This document shows positions 63,055 through 64,000 of a stretch of DNA of 64,000 nt, piece by piece. The first letter of the stretch is position 1, and each line of letters starts with the position of its first letter. The stretch lies in assembly GCA_031266615.1 (NCBI GenBank), contig JAISAR010000006.1, positions 1 through 64,000 on the forward strand, in the 5' to 3' direction. The DNA comes from Rickettsiales bacterium. Its GTDB lineage: Bacteria; Pseudomonadota; Alphaproteobacteria; Rickettsiales; Anaplasmataceae. The translations under genes were made by a program, and so were the position numbers. The notes under the pieces were generated by a model. The model made no database searches, was not told the origin of the DNA, and was given only the letters and a program-made list of their open reading frames with translations.

Positions 63055-64000
63055 TCAAATAGCCTTAAGATCCTGCAGGCCAGTTGCTTGTTGTATTACA
63101 TTAATTGGAACACCCACCTCAAGTAAATTCTTTGCCACTTCTATTTCCTCTATTTTTTTACCCTTTTCTTTATCGATCTGTATTTTTTTAGATACTGACA
63201 TCATTAATGAATGAAATTTATCACGTATTTCTTCATCTTCAATTTTGTTAAACTCTCTCACTAAATCTAGTACCCCTTTTTCTCTTTCTTTATCCTCATC
63301 ATTTCTTTCAACTTCAATATTGCCTTTTTCTATTAGTTCACTAATTTTTGGCAGTCCACTAATTTTTAGCAATCCACTAATTTCTGGCAGTAGACTTTTT
63401 ATATTCACTGATAATGCTTCTGCTATAGCATGCAGTTTTCTTGTTGTAATGAGACTAATTCCCTGCTCATAGTGCTGTATTTGCTTACTTGTTAAACCGA
63501 CTCTACTTCCTAATTCTTCCTGAGTATATCCTCTTTCTAGCCTCCTTTCTTTTATCTTTTTCCCTATCTCGTAGGCTACAAAATTAACTATCTCTTTTCT
63601 ACAATGTTTCTTAAGTTCACCTGCAGACAAGCCCGTTGTTTGGAAAATAACATCAAGAGAAACACCTGCCTCAAGTAGATTTTTTGCTACTGTAATCTTT
63701 CCTGCTTTTTTACCCTCTTCTTCACCTATCTGCATAGACTTATTTAATGCAGATGCCATCTTACATAATTCATAATTCCTAAATTTTTTACACTCTCTCA
63801 CTAGACTTAATGCTTCTTTTACTTCAGCTCCCTCTGGTACTGTTGATTGAGGTAATAGTCTTGCACTATCAATCCCTAGTTTTATTATTATTACTAATAT
63901 TGTGATGATTAGAGTTGGATTTTCCCCTCGCTCGTATCTGGACATTTGCTTCTCTGTTACTCCGACTTCACTTCCTAGACTTGCTTGCGTATATTCTTGT
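63055..64000 (-). CDS. Double-HTH regulator, 5' end cut by window edge
   Basis: The frame is open from the right edge: upstream of the internal ATG 63945 the codons read YTQASLGSEVGVTEKQMSRY, a full HTH_XRE helix pair, so the gene starts beyond 64000. A second HTH is at GYTQEELGSRVGLTSKQIQHYE. Two tails (NLLEAGVSLDVIFQTTGLS; NLLEVGVPINVIQQATGL) match the other regulators. It converges with the 996-residue ankyrin gene. Confidence 0.85.
   Translation of the reverse strand, partial: QEYTQASLGSEVGVTEKQMSRYERGENPTLIITILVIIIKLGIDSARLLPQSTVPEGAEVKEALSLVRECKKFRNYELCKMASALNKSMQIGEEEGKKAGKITVAKNLLEAGVSLDVIFQTTGLSAGELKKHCRKEIVNFVAYEIGKKIKERRLERGYTQEELGSRVGLTSKQIQHYEQGISLITTRKLHAIAEALSVNIKSLLPEISGLLKISGLPKISELIEKGNIEVERNDEDKEREKGVLDLVREFNKIEDEEIRDKFHSLMMSVSKKIQIDKEKGKKIEEIEVAKNLLEVGVPINVIQQATGLQDLKAI

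Overview
The window is an AT-rich stretch of a Wolbachia-type chromosome that appears to lie wholly inside prophage WO. Support comes from a large serine recombinase, a P2-like baseplate gene set, a TOPRIM/AAA replication protein, many ankyrin proteins, double-HTH regulators with a shared tail, a cifA-cifB pair (cytoplasmic incompatibility factors) and an eleven-gene block matching the WO 'Undecim cluster'. The phage assignment is from recognised protein families and gene order; no database search was run.

Layout. 1-7.0 kb (minus strand): recombinase, a small overlapping ORF, an ankyrin protein, then the tail/baseplate operon (tail protein I-like, J, W, PAAR, V, minor tail Z-like and two less certain proteins). 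7.7-11.2 kb: a UvrD-like helicase fused to ankyrin repeats. 11.5-16.25 kb: replication module with one intact primase/AAA gene, an AT-rich repeat-bearing region that could be an origin or operator, and decaying relics (a second AAA gene, a RuvC-like resolvase, a ParB/methylase start). 16.25-22.4 kb (minus): a very large Cap4-nuclease/NACHT/protease-like protein split by a frameshift in an A7 tract. 22.6-26.4 kb: two ankyrin proteins, the second with a PRANC-like C-terminus. 26.4-26.7 kb: a MITE-like inverted-repeat element. 26.9-41.2 kb: the Undecim cluster (nine plus-strand genes, two minus-strand): nucleotidyltransferase, epimerase, glycosyltransferase-radical SAM fusion, WG-repeat methyltransferase-like, PhyH dioxygenase, ABC exporter, two threonine-aldolase-like PLP enzymes, MFS transporter, UDP-glucose dehydrogenase and EamA transporter. 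They look like a pathway that makes and exports a modified sugar conjugate. 41.25-44.7 kb: phage tail-end relics (truncated gpD, ankyrin/TM protein, small membrane protein, two WO proteins, frameshifted Dam methylase). 44.8-46.7 kb: NAD+ DNA ligase with a good promoter.

47-53 kb is a regulator block (four double-HTH proteins, a RadC-like protein, a protein with an unusual C-terminal domain) ending with RNase HI flanked by direct repeats. 54-63 kb holds an ankyrin protein, an Rpn-family relic, a relic of a toxin C-terminus, the cifA-cifB operon (minus strand; cifB has two apparently complete PD-(D/E)XK nuclease sites and no deubiquitinase domain), and a 996-residue ankyrin protein ending in the same unusual domain. 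A fifth HTH regulator runs off the right edge.

Themes: recurrent single-base frameshifts in poly(A) tracts; a toxin 3' end plus Rpn 3' end found twice (16.2 and 55.3 kb), tying the NACHT protein to the cif locus; a C-terminal domain shared by two otherwise unrelated proteins; and a duplicated structured non-coding element (46.8 and 53.7 kb).
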